Assembly (NCBI GenBank): GCA_019090615.1
Contig: JAHRVQ010000050.1
Coordinates: forward strand, 1-64,000
Direction: 5' to 3'
From: Pseudomonadales bacterium
GTDB lineage: Bacteria; Pseudomonadota; Gammaproteobacteria; Pseudomonadales; Azotimanducaceae
Length of the DNA stretch: 64,000 nt
Shown here: positions 43,643 through 52,100 of the stretch, one piece after another
How positions within the stretch are numbered: position 1 is the stretch's first letter
How the letters are laid out: every line of letters starts with the position of its first letter
Made by a program: the position numbers and the translations under genes
The notes under the pieces: model-generated
Databases searched by the model: none
What the model saw: the letters and a program-made list of their open reading frames with translations, nothing else
Told to the model about the DNA's origin: nothing

Positions 43643-43913
43643 ATACTTGACTATTCCTTGCTTAAACTCACGGATAATGACCCGCGAGGCGTTGAATGTC
43701 ACCAACGGATTAATATCCTGGTGTTTATGGCACAATGAGCCGCTAGTTTTCGAGTTGGCCATAACATTGGCGGGCAGGTTCTTTGTTTGGTTTATATCCT
43801 GTTATTGTGTCCAGCTGAGTAATTTTGGCAGCAATTTCTGGTGATATATTGCGGTGGTCTATGTTAGTGAAGTTCATGAGTTGCAGGAAAATAAGTTTAC
43901 TGAGCGTCGGAGT

Positions 43914-45509
43914 ATGAAAATTAGGCTTATCATTTTATTGTTATGGTTGATCAGCAGCGACATAAAAGCAGCCGCAGTAGATTTTAATCAGCAATCCATC
44001 AATATTGCGCTTACCCAGGAACCACCCAACCTGAATACTGCCCGTACAACAGATCTAGTGAGCTTTTTTGTGTTAGGGCACGTCAATGAAGGTTTGGTTA
44101 GATACGATAAGCGTGGTCGTATTAGTGCTGGGGTTGCAGAGTCCTGGCAGATCAGCGGGAATAAAATGATCTTCAAACTGAGGCGCAATGCGCGTTGGAG
44201 TGATGGTTCTGCATTGACCGCGCATGATTTCGTATTTGCCTGGCGGTTAATTAATGACCCCGCAACTGCAGCACCTTATGCCTCAATTATGTATCCGATA
44301 AAAAATGCAGAAAAAATTCAGCGGGGGGAGTTACCAACAACTGCTTTGGGGGTCGCTGCAACCAGTAATCACCAGTTAGAAATAACCCTCGAAAATGCTT
44401 GTGGTTATTGTCTTGCAGCAATGGTTCATGTGGCTTTTTATCCGTTAAAGGAAACGTTTTATAAGGCGCAGGGCGAGCTTTATGCCGCTGAGGCTGAGAA
44501 TCTGTTATCGAACGGGCCTTTTAGGCTATCTTCGTGGGTACATGGGTCACGATTGGAAATGGTGAAAAATGATACCTACTGGGATAGCGACAGCGTGCAT
44601 CTTAAACAAATTAATGTCGCGTATATAACAGAAGATAATCGAACCCGTCTGAATCTGTTTCGAGATAACCGCATTGCACTGGTGAGATTAGGTACGGAAA
44701 CGGTGCGGGAAGCGGCTGGACATGGGATGCGTTTAAAAACCTTTGTCAGTGGCGGTATGGCCTATTTGAGATTTAATACCCAATCGGAAAAATTTACCGG
44801 CCATACTAAAATACGTCAGGCCATCCGATTAGTTTTTGATTCTGATGAATTCGTGAATAAAGTTATTGCTGTGCCCGGTTATAAGCCAACCTATTCATTT
44901 TTCCCGAGTTGGGTAGAGGGCGTAGATAATAAGTTCGTGGTTGAATATCCTGTTCCTAAGCCTGAAATTCAGATTAGCCTGGCTGCCGGTTTAGTGGCGG
45001 AGGTTTTGACCCAGGTCGGTTTGTCTGAAGCACCATCGTTAACTTTGCTGACTGTTACGTCACCTACTGGGGCAAAAATCGCTGAATACCTACAGGGCCG
45101 ATTGAAGCGAACTCTGGGTTTTAACATTAAAGTAGATCAACAAATTTTCAAACAATATCTGGTTAAAAGTGAAGCTGCTGATTTTGACCTGTCGTTGGCA
45201 AGCTGGTACCCAGATTTTGATGATATTTTCACCTATGCTGATTTGTTAGGGTCATATAATGGTAACAACCGAGGTAGGTATCAAAATGTAGAGTATGATA
45301 AATGGTTGCGTATTCTACAGACTGTGGCGAGGCCAGAAGCGCGAATGCAGGCGGCTGCGCAACTACAGAATATCATTGTTCAGGAGGTGCCGGTGTTACC
45401 GATGGCCGAGACTGGCTCGGCTTATATTCAACATCCAAAATTAAAAGGAGTGGTGAGGCGTGTGCTGGGCGCTGACCCTGATTATCGTTTCGCTCAGGTC
45501 GTTAAATAG
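43914..45509 (+). CDS. Oligopeptide-type ABC substrate-binding protein (SBP_bac_5), orphan
   Basis: Periplasmic binding protein of the OppA/DppA family, 531 residues. The signal peptide (ILLLWLISSDIKAAA) favours the ATG at 43914 over upstream starts. Landmarks are FFVLGHVNEGLVRYDKRGRI, GVAESWQIS, FKLRRNARWSDGSALTAHDFVFAWRLINDP, SNGPFRLSSWVHGSRLEMVKN and LRFNTQ. It binds peptides or similar ligands. No permease or ATPase genes lie beside it, so it would have to use a transporter encoded elsewhere or act as a chemoreceptor ligand-binder. Confidence 0.92.
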   Translation: MKIRLIILLLWLISSDIKAAAVDFNQQSINIALTQEPPNLNTARTTDLVSFFVLGHVNEGLVRYDKRGRISAGVAESWQISGNKMIFKLRRNARWSDGSALTAHDFVFAWRLINDPATAAPYASIMYPIKNAEKIQRGELPTTALGVAATSNHQLEITLENACGYCLAAMVHVAFYPLKETFYKAQGELYAAEAENLLSNGPFRLSSWVHGSRLEMVKNDTYWDSDSVHLKQINVAYITEDNRTRLNLFRDNRIALVRLGTETVREAAGHGMRLKTFVSGGMAYLRFNTQSEKFTGHTKIRQAIRLVFDSDEFVNKVIAVPGYKPTYSFFPSWVEGVDNKFVVEYPVPKPEIQISLAAGLVAEVLTQVGLSEAPSLTLLTVTSPTGAKIAEYLQGRLKRTLGFNIKVDQQIFKQYLVKSEAADFDLSLASWYPDFDDIFTYADLLGSYNGNNRGRYQNVEYDKWLRILQTVARPEARMQAAAQLQNIIVQEVPVLPMAETGSAYIQHPKLKGVVRRVLGADPDYRFAQVVK

Positions 45510-45570
45510 TTGCGTAATTGGTCATTTTTTTGCTGAGGTTATCCGCTTAGCGTTTTAATTTATTCCCTTT

Positions 45571-45635
45571 AATAAGAGCCTTCAATAAGAGCCCTCAATA
45601 CGAGCCTTCGTTTAGAGCTTTCACTAAGCGCCATC
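45571..45635 (-). repeat. 13-nt tandem repeat, five copies, first one spanning a stop codon
   Basis: Five contiguous 13-nt units (plus strand: AATAAGAGCCTTC, AATAAGAGCCCTC, AATACGAGCCTTC, GTTTAGAGCTTTC, ACTAAGCGCCATC). The last contains the stop of the DUF2959 gene (complement of 45624-45626). Divergence rises toward the gene. Confidence 0.92.
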
Positions 45636-46454
45636 ACTTAAATCATTGATAAAACTATCAGATTCATCAATGGCGGATTGCATAGCTTTGAGTAGTTTTT
45701 TGATGTCATTATCTACCCGACTAAATTCTCCTTTGAGCGAGGTGATTGCTCTGGCATTGAGGTTATGTTTTAGATACAGAACATTATCCTTTAGCGTAGC
45801 TAATACAGGTTCAATACTCTGTTCGGCTCGACGCATGGCGTTCATCACACGGGCAAATTGACGCTCGGTTTGACGCAACTTTCGTTCGCTGTCGCGTTTA
45901 AGTGCTGTGCTGCTATATTCTTGCAATTCATTCTGCCATTCTTCAAACAGGGCAATAGAGACTGAGTTAACTTTATTAATACGTTCTGTGATTTTATCGG
46001 CAGCAATTACGCTTTCTTCGTATTCACCTTTTAGCGTTTCGTAGATGGTCTTGATGTCGATGACATTTTCTGCATTTTTACTGCCTTCGCTTGCTTTGTC
46101 GTTATAGTTATCAGCATAACCAAGTACTAGCTGAAATTGTTCCAGGGCATCCTGGAATTGTTCCCTGCCGTCTTGTTGGGCTTCCTGAGCTGATTCTATA
46201 CGGTCAATCAAGATATCTCGTTTATGGATGCCAATTTGATCCATCGCGGCGATGTAGGCAGTCTCGCAAGCGGATATTTGTAGCAAAAAAGACAGCAAAA
46301 ATATTCTCCCCGCTATTGTAAAAGCATTGTTTGTAAGGGGATTGTTTGTCAGTGCATAGCTGACATTGTGTGAGAATTTATTTTGCACTAAGTCGCGCCA
46401 GGCTTTTTTCATATCAAACCGGTTGTAAAATATGGTTAATGTTTGTTTTGGCAT
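45624..46454 (-). CDS. DUF2959 family lipoprotein
   Basis: 276 residues at most. A hydrophobic stretch ends in an ISAC lipobox (about residue 63), so the mature protein is probably a lipid-anchored periplasmic protein. The rest is almost wholly helical coiled coil, with IGIHKRDILIDRIESAQEAQQDGREQFQDALEQF and FARVMNAMRRAEQSIEPVLATLKDNVLYLKHNLNARAI, hallmarks of DUF2959 (PF11172). The start is uncertain: ATG at 46454 or 46412, neither with a clear Shine-Dalgarno. The N-region has a small 15-nt duplication (LTNNPLTNN). Function unknown. Confidence 0.82.
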   Translation of the reverse strand: MPKQTLTIFYNRFDMKKAWRDLVQNKFSHNVSYALTNNPLTNNAFTIAGRIFLLSFLLQISACETAYIAAMDQIGIHKRDILIDRIESAQEAQQDGREQFQDALEQFQLVLGYADNYNDKASEGSKNAENVIDIKTIYETLKGEYEESVIAADKITERINKVNSVSIALFEEWQNELQEYSSTALKRDSERKLRQTERQFARVMNAMRRAEQSIEPVLATLKDNVLYLKHNLNARAITSLKGEFSRVDNDIKKLLKAMQSAIDESDSFINDLSDGA

Positions 46455-46502
46455 AGGTATGAGGGGCTCTAAGGTCCGATGTTAGTGAGAGATACATTAG
46501 TA

Positions 46503-46536
46503 CAATACGAGTATAATACGAGTGCAATACGCAGTA
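46503..46536. repeat. 11-nt tandem repeat, three copies
   Basis: ACAATACGAGT, ATAATACGAGT, GCAATACGCAGT, immediately downstream (minus strand) of the glutamine synthetase-like gene. Confidence 0.88.
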
Positions 46537-46539
46537 TGA

Positions 46540-47925
46540 CTAAATCATTTCGAAGTATCTCTCAAACTCCCATAAAGTGATGGTTTTGCTATTTGTCTGC
46601 TCGGCTTCGGCATTAAAAGCGAGCCATTCGGCAGCCCGAGTTTTGGCCCAATACTGAGTAATATCTTCGCCGAGTATTTGTTGTAACAGATCGTCAGCAA
46701 GCAGGCATTTGCTGGCGCTTGATATATTTGTTGGTAAATCCAGTTCTGATGCGGGTAATCCCCAGGCTAATCGGGTGAACTCTTCTGGCGGGCTTAACTG
46801 ATGTTTGATGCCAGCGAGTCCACCGGCGAGGATGATTGCCAGGGCGAGATAAGGATTGCAGTCTCCTGCAGGTAGACGATGTTCTATTCGACAGCTGCTG
46901 TCGTTGGTAGAGATGGTTCGGATTGCAGTTGACTTATTATCCTCACCCCAGGTAGCAGTCATGGGCGCAGCGGCATACTGGCTGAATCGACGATATGAAT
47001 TTATTGTTGGGCAAAGGTATGAAACTGCACCATGCAAGGTTGCCATAATGCCAGCCAGCCATTGCAACATGATTGAGCTGCGGTTGTGCGGCATTTGCGC
47101 CGAGAAAAAAACATTGTTTTTAGTTTGCAGGCTGAATAGCGAATGGTGAACGTGCATGCCACTGCTATAGCCGGGGGTGGCTTTAGCCATAAACGTCACT
47201 GCCATGCCCATATCAACAGCGATTTCGTATAAAATTTGTTTGCTTCTGACCACGTTGTCTGCCATCTGTAAAGGGTCTGTGGGGCTTAAGTTAAGTTCTA
47301 TTTGACCAACACCGGCTTCATCATTCCAGGCTTCCCATTGAATCCCTTGCCAATTTAGGCGCTTGGTTACCTGCCTCATAAAGGGCGCCACAAGGTGGGC
47401 GTTGCGTATACTGTATATGCCGCCTTTTTTGCTTGCGCTAACTGGATTTAAATATTTGTAGTTATCGCGGTGTAAATCTTTGTAGCTATCCTCAAACAGG
47501 AAAAACTCTAGTTCAACTGCCGCCTTGATACCATACCCTAGTTGAGCGACCTGGCTAACCATACGTTTCAGGGTTGAGCGTGGGCAAAGTTGCAGGGGAG
47601 TTCCAGCGACATCTGTAAAGTCACAGATAATATGTCCAAGGTCTGGGTCATTCCCATCCGAGATCAAGGTGTTGATGTCAGGCTGTAAACAAATGTCCCC
47701 AAAGTTGGGTTGTCGTTGGGGATGCCAGATACTCATATGTGGCATCCCATTGATGTCCATATTAAGTGCAATATCTGTTATTGCATGGCCGCCAGCTAAG
47801 CTTTGAAAGAACTTATCACGTTGTAAATATTTACCAACCCCCGGGCCGTCCAGCGTCGTAGCATAGGTGCGAATGATTTCAACATGATGCCTGTCGAGCC
47901 ATTCGCGAAGTTCGTGTAATTCCAT
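46540..47925 (-). CDS. Glutamine synthetase family protein (PuuA-like)
   Basis: 461-residue glutamine-synthetase-fold ligase, close in layout to gamma-glutamylpolyamine synthetases rather than GlnA. It has AAVELEFFLFED (metal Glu pair), WNDEAGVGQIELNLSPTDPLQMADN, GMHVHHSLF with the metal His, INSYRRF and ENKSTAIRTI, and the Arg-rich IEHRLPAGDCNPYLA. It activates glutamate (or a similar acid) with ATP and joins it to an amine. The ATG overlaps the stop of the preceding small gene by one base (TAATG), so it is third in an operon after ribB. Amine substrate unknown. Confidence 0.9.
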   Translation of the reverse strand: MELHELREWLDRHHVEIIRTYATTLDGPGVGKYLQRDKFFQSLAGGHAITDIALNMDINGMPHMSIWHPQRQPNFGDICLQPDINTLISDGNDPDLGHIICDFTDVAGTPLQLCPRSTLKRMVSQVAQLGYGIKAAVELEFFLFEDSYKDLHRDNYKYLNPVSASKKGGIYSIRNAHLVAPFMRQVTKRLNWQGIQWEAWNDEAGVGQIELNLSPTDPLQMADNVVRSKQILYEIAVDMGMAVTFMAKATPGYSSGMHVHHSLFSLQTKNNVFFSAQMPHNRSSIMLQWLAGIMATLHGAVSYLCPTINSYRRFSQYAAAPMTATWGEDNKSTAIRTISTNDSSCRIEHRLPAGDCNPYLALAIILAGGLAGIKHQLSPPEEFTRLAWGLPASELDLPTNISSASKCLLADDLLQQILGEDITQYWAKTRAAEWLAFNAEAEQTNSKTITLWEFERYFEMI

Positions 47926-48311
47926 TAAAGCTCACCCAACGTTATTATGGTGTGGCCGCTAAAAATTGCTAGCAGGTGAGGTGATTTTCCACTGACAAAT
48001 ACTACAATGTTATCGCTAGCCGGTACCAGCTCCTGCGGGATACTGTCGTGGCTGTGGCTAATCACGCCACGCATGTAAAAATCGGCATAAAGGATGATTT
48101 TAACCGTTTTTTTTATGCCGCTTTGAATGCGTAATTTATCGTCGCTGATTGAAATAGTTATGCTGCTATAGCTGTTTGTTGATTGCAGCGCAAAACGGCC
48201 AGTTATTTTTCTCGCGATTTTGTCAAAATTTGCGCCAGTAGATGCCTGCCTAAGTTTGTTGGCGAACATTTTAACTACTGGCTTTGGGGCATCTTCTATT
48301 TCAATTGCCAT
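47925..48311 (-). CDS. Small protein of unknown function, possibly SCP2-like
   Basis: 128 residues, no signal peptide. The alternation KITGRFALQ, SITISISDDKLRIQSG and KIILYADFYMRGVI resembles the sterol-carrier-protein-2 lipid-binding fold, but the match is loose and I give it only modest weight. It lies 23 nt after ribB and overlaps the glutamine synthetase-like gene by one base, so all three are probably co-expressed. Confidence 0.65.
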   Translation of the reverse strand: MAIEIEDAPKPVVKMFANKLRQASTGANFDKIARKITGRFALQSTNSYSSITISISDDKLRIQSGIKKTVKIILYADFYMRGVISHSHDSIPQELVPASDNIVVFVSGKSPHLLAIFSGHTIITLGEL

Positions 48312-48334
48312 TTTAATCGCAGCGTGAAGGCCTG

Positions 48335-49447
48335 CTAGTCGTTTTCTAGAAATTCTGTTACTTCAAGATCAAAACCTGAGATGGCATTAAATCGACTAGG
48401 AGAGCTGAGTAGGCGCATTTTACCTACCTTTAGATTACGCAATATTTGTGACCCAGTACCAATGACGCGAAAGACTGCGGTCTCAGTGGGCGCTCTTTTT
48501 TCGGGTGGCATATTTGGAAAATGCAGTATTTCTTCGAGGGTCTCTTCCTGAGAAGAGGTTTGATTAACTAGTACAATGACCCCTTTTCCTTCTGCAGCAA
48601 TCAACTTCATTGAATCGTTGAACGACCAGGTCTTCTTAAACCCTGGTCGTTCAGTACCAAATACATCGCGGAGCAGGTTTATGGTCTGGACTCTTACCAG
48701 GCAGGCTTCATCCTCTTTAAGGTCACCTAATACAAGTGCGTGGTGAACAGACTCGGATAGTCGATCGGTATAGGTTTTTAGCTGGAATTCTCCATGCACC
48801 GTAGCAATGGTTTTTTCATCAACCAGGTCAATGGTTTGGTCATTCACGGTACGATAGTGTATCAGATCAGCAATAGTGCCAATCTTGATTTTGTGTTTGG
48901 CGGCAAATTTTTCCAGGTCCGGCCTAACCGCCATGCTGCCGTCTTCATTCATTACTTCAACAATAACGGCGGCTGGTTCATAGCCCGCTATTCTCGCTAA
49001 ATCGCAGCCTGCTTCAGTATGTCCAGCGCGGGTCAAAACTCCGCCATTTTGAGCAATTAATGGAAAAATATGCCCCGGCATCACTATGTCTGACGGCTTG
49101 GCATTCGGTGCCACGGCTGTTCTTACTGTCTTCGCCCTGTCTGCGGCAGAAATCCCGGTGGTAATGCCATTAGCTGCTTCAATCGAAACGGTGAAGTTGG
49201 TTTCGTGTAAAGAGTTATTTCGTTCGACCATGAGTGGCAGATTAAGTTGTGCGCCACGGGCTTCGGTTACCGTCATGCAGATCAGTCCGCATGCTTCGCG
49301 GGCCATAAAGGTGATATGTTGAGGTGTGATCACATCAGCGGCAATGATTAAATCGCCTTCGTTTTCACGATCTTCATCGTCCATTATCAAGACCATTTTA
49401 CCTTGACGAAAATCATCAATTATCTCTTCAATGGTATTTAGCGGCAT
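48335..49447 (-). CDS. ribB: 3,4-dihydroxy-2-butanone-4-phosphate synthase with inactive GTP cyclohydrolase II-like domain
   Basis: 370 residues. The N-terminal half is a complete RibB: MDDEDRENEGDLIIAAD, ITFMAREACGLICM, RAGHTEAGCDLARIAGYEPAAVIVEVMNEDG, which makes the four-carbon riboflavin precursor from ribulose 5-phosphate. The C-terminal half aligns with GTP cyclohydrolase II but has lost the zinc cysteines: VRVQTINLLRDVFGTERPG replaces the usual VRVHSECLTGDVFGS with its Cys set. It is therefore a RibBX-type hybrid and a separate RibA is needed elsewhere. First gene of the ribB-orf-GS operon, divergent from glcD. No FMN riboswitch is seen upstream. Confidence 0.92.
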   Translation of the reverse strand: MPLNTIEEIIDDFRQGKMVLIMDDEDRENEGDLIIAADVITPQHITFMAREACGLICMTVTEARGAQLNLPLMVERNNSLHETNFTVSIEAANGITTGISAADRAKTVRTAVAPNAKPSDIVMPGHIFPLIAQNGGVLTRAGHTEAGCDLARIAGYEPAAVIVEVMNEDGSMAVRPDLEKFAAKHKIKIGTIADLIHYRTVNDQTIDLVDEKTIATVHGEFQLKTYTDRLSESVHHALVLGDLKEDEACLVRVQTINLLRDVFGTERPGFKKTWSFNDSMKLIAAEGKGVIVLVNQTSSQEETLEEILHFPNMPPEKRAPTETAVFRVIGTGSQILRNLKVGKMRLLSSPSRFNAISGFDLEVTEFLEND

Positions 49448-49567
49448 GGTGACTCCAAAGGCTCATATTAGATTTGGATTATACAAGAAATACGCTTGAA
49501 AATGGGCAGGCGTTGGAATTTAAAAAAGGCTACAATTCGGCTCTTTTAAATGTAGGTGGTCTCTTTG

Positions 49568-51067
49568 ATGGAGTCAGCGGAACAGTTTGAAAAATCAAGC
49601 GCGGAACCAGACGCCAACTGCTCGCCGATTGAATTTGAGCAACAACTGCGCCTTGTCTGTGCTCAGGTAATCACTGACAAGGCGCGTCTTAGAGTTTACG
49701 AATCCGATGGTTTGAGTGTAAAAAGAACCCTGCCTCGGTATGTTGCATTGCCTGGCACAGTGACGGAAGTTCAGGCTATTGTTGGACTTTGTTTTCAATA
49801 TCAGGTGCCATTAGTTGCTCGTGGTGCGGGTACCGGTTTGTCAGGTGGTGCTATGCCACATGCAAAAGGCGTTTTGCTCAGCCTGGCCAGATTTAATCGT
49901 ATCCTCAAAGTGGACCAGGATAATCTATTGGCGCATGTTGAGCCAGGTGTCACTAACCTGGCTATTTCTGATGCAGTGAAATCTCTGGGGCTATATTATG
50001 CGCCTGACCCGTCATCTCAGATCGCCTGTACTATCGGTGGTAATGTGGCAGAAAACTCAGGTGGGGTGCATTGTTTAAAATATGGCCTGACCGTACATAA
50101 TGTGCGTAAACTTAAAATCGTATCTCCTGAAGGTGAGCTTTATGAGGTAGGTAGTGAAGCCTATGATTCTGCTGGCTTTGATCTGTTAGCCTTGTTGCAC
50201 GGGTCTGAAGGTATGTTAGGTATTGTAGTTGAAGTGGTTGTACAGCTATTACCCCAGCCTAAGGATATTGTTGTTGTACTAGCTGGGTTTGATTCAGTTA
50301 CAGTCGCTGGAAATACCGTGGGTGATATTATCAATGCTGGGTTATTACCTGCTGGGCTTGAAATGATGGATAAACTTGCGATTGGCGCAGCTGAGGCTTT
50401 TGTTCATGCTGGCTATCCTGTTGAAGCAGAAGCTTTGTTAATTATCGAACTTGACGGCAATCAGATGGAGATTGATGCTCAATTAGAGAAGTTGCGGGCA
50501 GTGCTGAATGAAGCTGGCGCAAACCCGGTTCGAATTGCGCGTGATGAGGCCGACAGGCAGCAAATATGGCTGGGTCGAAAATCTGCCTTTCCCGCGGTTG
50601 GTCGATTAGCCCCAGATTATTTTTGTATGGACGGTACCATTCCTCGACGAGAGCTTGCTGAAGTGTTGTCGCAGATTGCTTTGCTGGCCGACAAATATCA
50701 GTTACAGGTGGCTAATGTATTTCATGCTGGTGATGGCAATTTACATCCACTTATCCTGTTTGATGCAAATAATTTGTCCGCGCTACACAAAGCTGAGCAA
50801 TTTGGTGCAGAAATACTCACTTTGTGTATAGCAAAGGGTGGCACCATTACTGGCGAACATGGTGTCGGTGTCGAGAAAATTGATCAAATGTGCTTGCAGT
50901 TTAATGAGGCAGAATTAAAGCTATTTCATGGCATCAAAGCAGTTTTTGATACGCGCGGTTTTTTAAACCCAGGCAAAGCGATCCCTACGTTGAATCGTTG
51001 TGCCGAGTTCGGTGCTATGCATATCCATGCAGGCAACGATAAATTTTCCCATCTGGAGCGTTTCTAG
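49568..51067 (+). CDS. glcD: Glycolate oxidase, FAD subunit GlcD
   Basis: FAD-linked oxidase subunit oxidising glycolate (or D-lactate) to the 2-oxoacid, 499 residues. The FAD loop VARGAGTGLSGGAMPHAKGVLLSL, the ENSGGVHCLKYGLT block and the VFHAGDGNLHPLILFD and TGEHGVGVEKI elements mark this family. The ATG at 49568 has AGGTGG eight bases upstream; an earlier GTG at 49556 is in frame but less likely. The stop touches the GTG start of glcE. Part of a membrane-associated three-subunit enzyme feeding electrons to the respiratory chain. Confidence 0.94.
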   Translation: MESAEQFEKSSAEPDANCSPIEFEQQLRLVCAQVITDKARLRVYESDGLSVKRTLPRYVALPGTVTEVQAIVGLCFQYQVPLVARGAGTGLSGGAMPHAKGVLLSLARFNRILKVDQDNLLAHVEPGVTNLAISDAVKSLGLYYAPDPSSQIACTIGGNVAENSGGVHCLKYGLTVHNVRKLKIVSPEGELYEVGSEAYDSAGFDLLALLHGSEGMLGIVVEVVVQLLPQPKDIVVVLAGFDSVTVAGNTVGDIINAGLLPAGLEMMDKLAIGAAEAFVHAGYPVEAEALLIIELDGNQMEIDAQLEKLRAVLNEAGANPVRIARDEADRQQIWLGRKSAFPAVGRLAPDYFCMDGTIPRRELAEVLSQIALLADKYQLQVANVFHAGDGNLHPLILFDANNLSALHKAEQFGAEILTLCIAKGGTITGEHGVGVEKIDQMCLQFNEAELKLFHGIKAVFDTRGFLNPGKAIPTLNRCAEFGAMHIHAGNDKFSHLERF

Positions 51068-52098
51068 TGACTGGGCTAACGGTTGCGCTAACGAATATTA
51101 TTGAGCAAATTAAACAGGCGCAGCAGCCTGTTAATATTAAGGGTGGTGGCAGTAAACAATTTTTAGGCAATGACCTGGGGCATCTTCAGCCATTGGCGGT
51201 GCAAGCGCTTAACGGCGTCGTGCGCTATGAACCAACCGAGCTGGTACTTCAAGTTCAAGCCGGCACACCTGTACAGGATGTTATCGAACTGCTGGATACA
51301 GAGGGTCAGATGTTGGCCTTTGAACCACCGGTGTTTGATGGTCAGGCGACAATTGGTGGTATGGTAGCAGCGGGTATTTCCGGTTCAAGACGGCCCTATT
51401 CAGGGGCGGTGCGGGATTATATTCTTGGCGTTGATATTGTAACTGGCCTTGGTGAACATTTATCCTTTGGTGGTCAGGTTATAAAAAATGTCGCGGGTTA
51501 TGATGTTTCACGTTTATTAGCAGGCTCTATGGGTTGTCTTGGTGTTATTACCGAGGTTAGTTTTAAGGTTTTGCCAAAGCCAGAATTTGAACAAACCCAG
51601 GCAATTGAACTGGATAGATCGGTGGCCTTGCAACAAATGTTCAGTCTGGCGCGGTCTTCAACCGTAACAGCCTGCGCATTTTATAATAATCAGCTTTACA
51701 TTCGATTTTCTGGCATGTTGAGTTCCGTCCAGGCAGAGGCAGCTGAGTTTGGTGGAGAAACTGTAGGCGCAGGTTTCTGGCATAGCATTGACAATTTGAC
51801 CTTGTTTAAGGCGGCAAAAAACCTTTGGCGAATTTCTGTTGCACCCAATAGCCCACATTTTGTTGATGAGGCAGTCTTAATTGACTGGGGTGGGGCCCAG
51901 CGTTGGTTATTGGACCCTGGGTTTGATCCGCGTGAAAAACTGACCCAAAATGGCCATGCAGTACTCGTTTGGGGCAGCCAAACGGAAGATAAATTTCAGC
52001 CAATTGAAGGGGTGCCACTAACACTGCATAAGGGTCTTAAAAAACAATTTGATCCCGATGCATTATTGAATCCAAATAAAATGTATCAGGCTTTTTAG
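51067..52098 (+). CDS. glcE: Glycolate oxidase subunit GlcE
   Basis: FAD-binding subunit, 343 residues, with VNIKGGGSKQFLG, the FEPPVFDGQATIGGMVAAGISGSRRPYSGAVRDYILG block and VIKNVAGYDVSRLLAGSMGCLGVI. It lacks the C-terminal metal-binding histidines of GlcD, as is normal for GlcE. GTG start overlapping the glcD stop (TAGTG), with glcF following after two bases. Confidence 0.94.
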   Translation: MTGLTVALTNIIEQIKQAQQPVNIKGGGSKQFLGNDLGHLQPLAVQALNGVVRYEPTELVLQVQAGTPVQDVIELLDTEGQMLAFEPPVFDGQATIGGMVAAGISGSRRPYSGAVRDYILGVDIVTGLGEHLSFGGQVIKNVAGYDVSRLLAGSMGCLGVITEVSFKVLPKPEFEQTQAIELDRSVALQQMFSLARSSTVTACAFYNNQLYIRFSGMLSSVQAEAAEFGGETVGAGFWHSIDNLTLFKAAKNLWRISVAPNSPHFVDEAVLIDWGGAQRWLLDPGFDPREKLTQNGHAVLVWGSQTEDKFQPIEGVPLTLHKGLKKQFDPDALLNPNKMYQAF

Positions 52099-52100
52099 AT

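Noticed and set aside
45571-45635. 13-nt x5 array read as a CRISPR-like or iteron structure
   Set aside because: Units are contiguous with no spacers, overlap a stop codon, and lack any replication or Cas gene nearby.
49448-49567. Possible FMN riboswitch before ribB
   Set aside because: The roughly 110-bp divergent gap has none of the conserved RFN-element boxes and is short for one.
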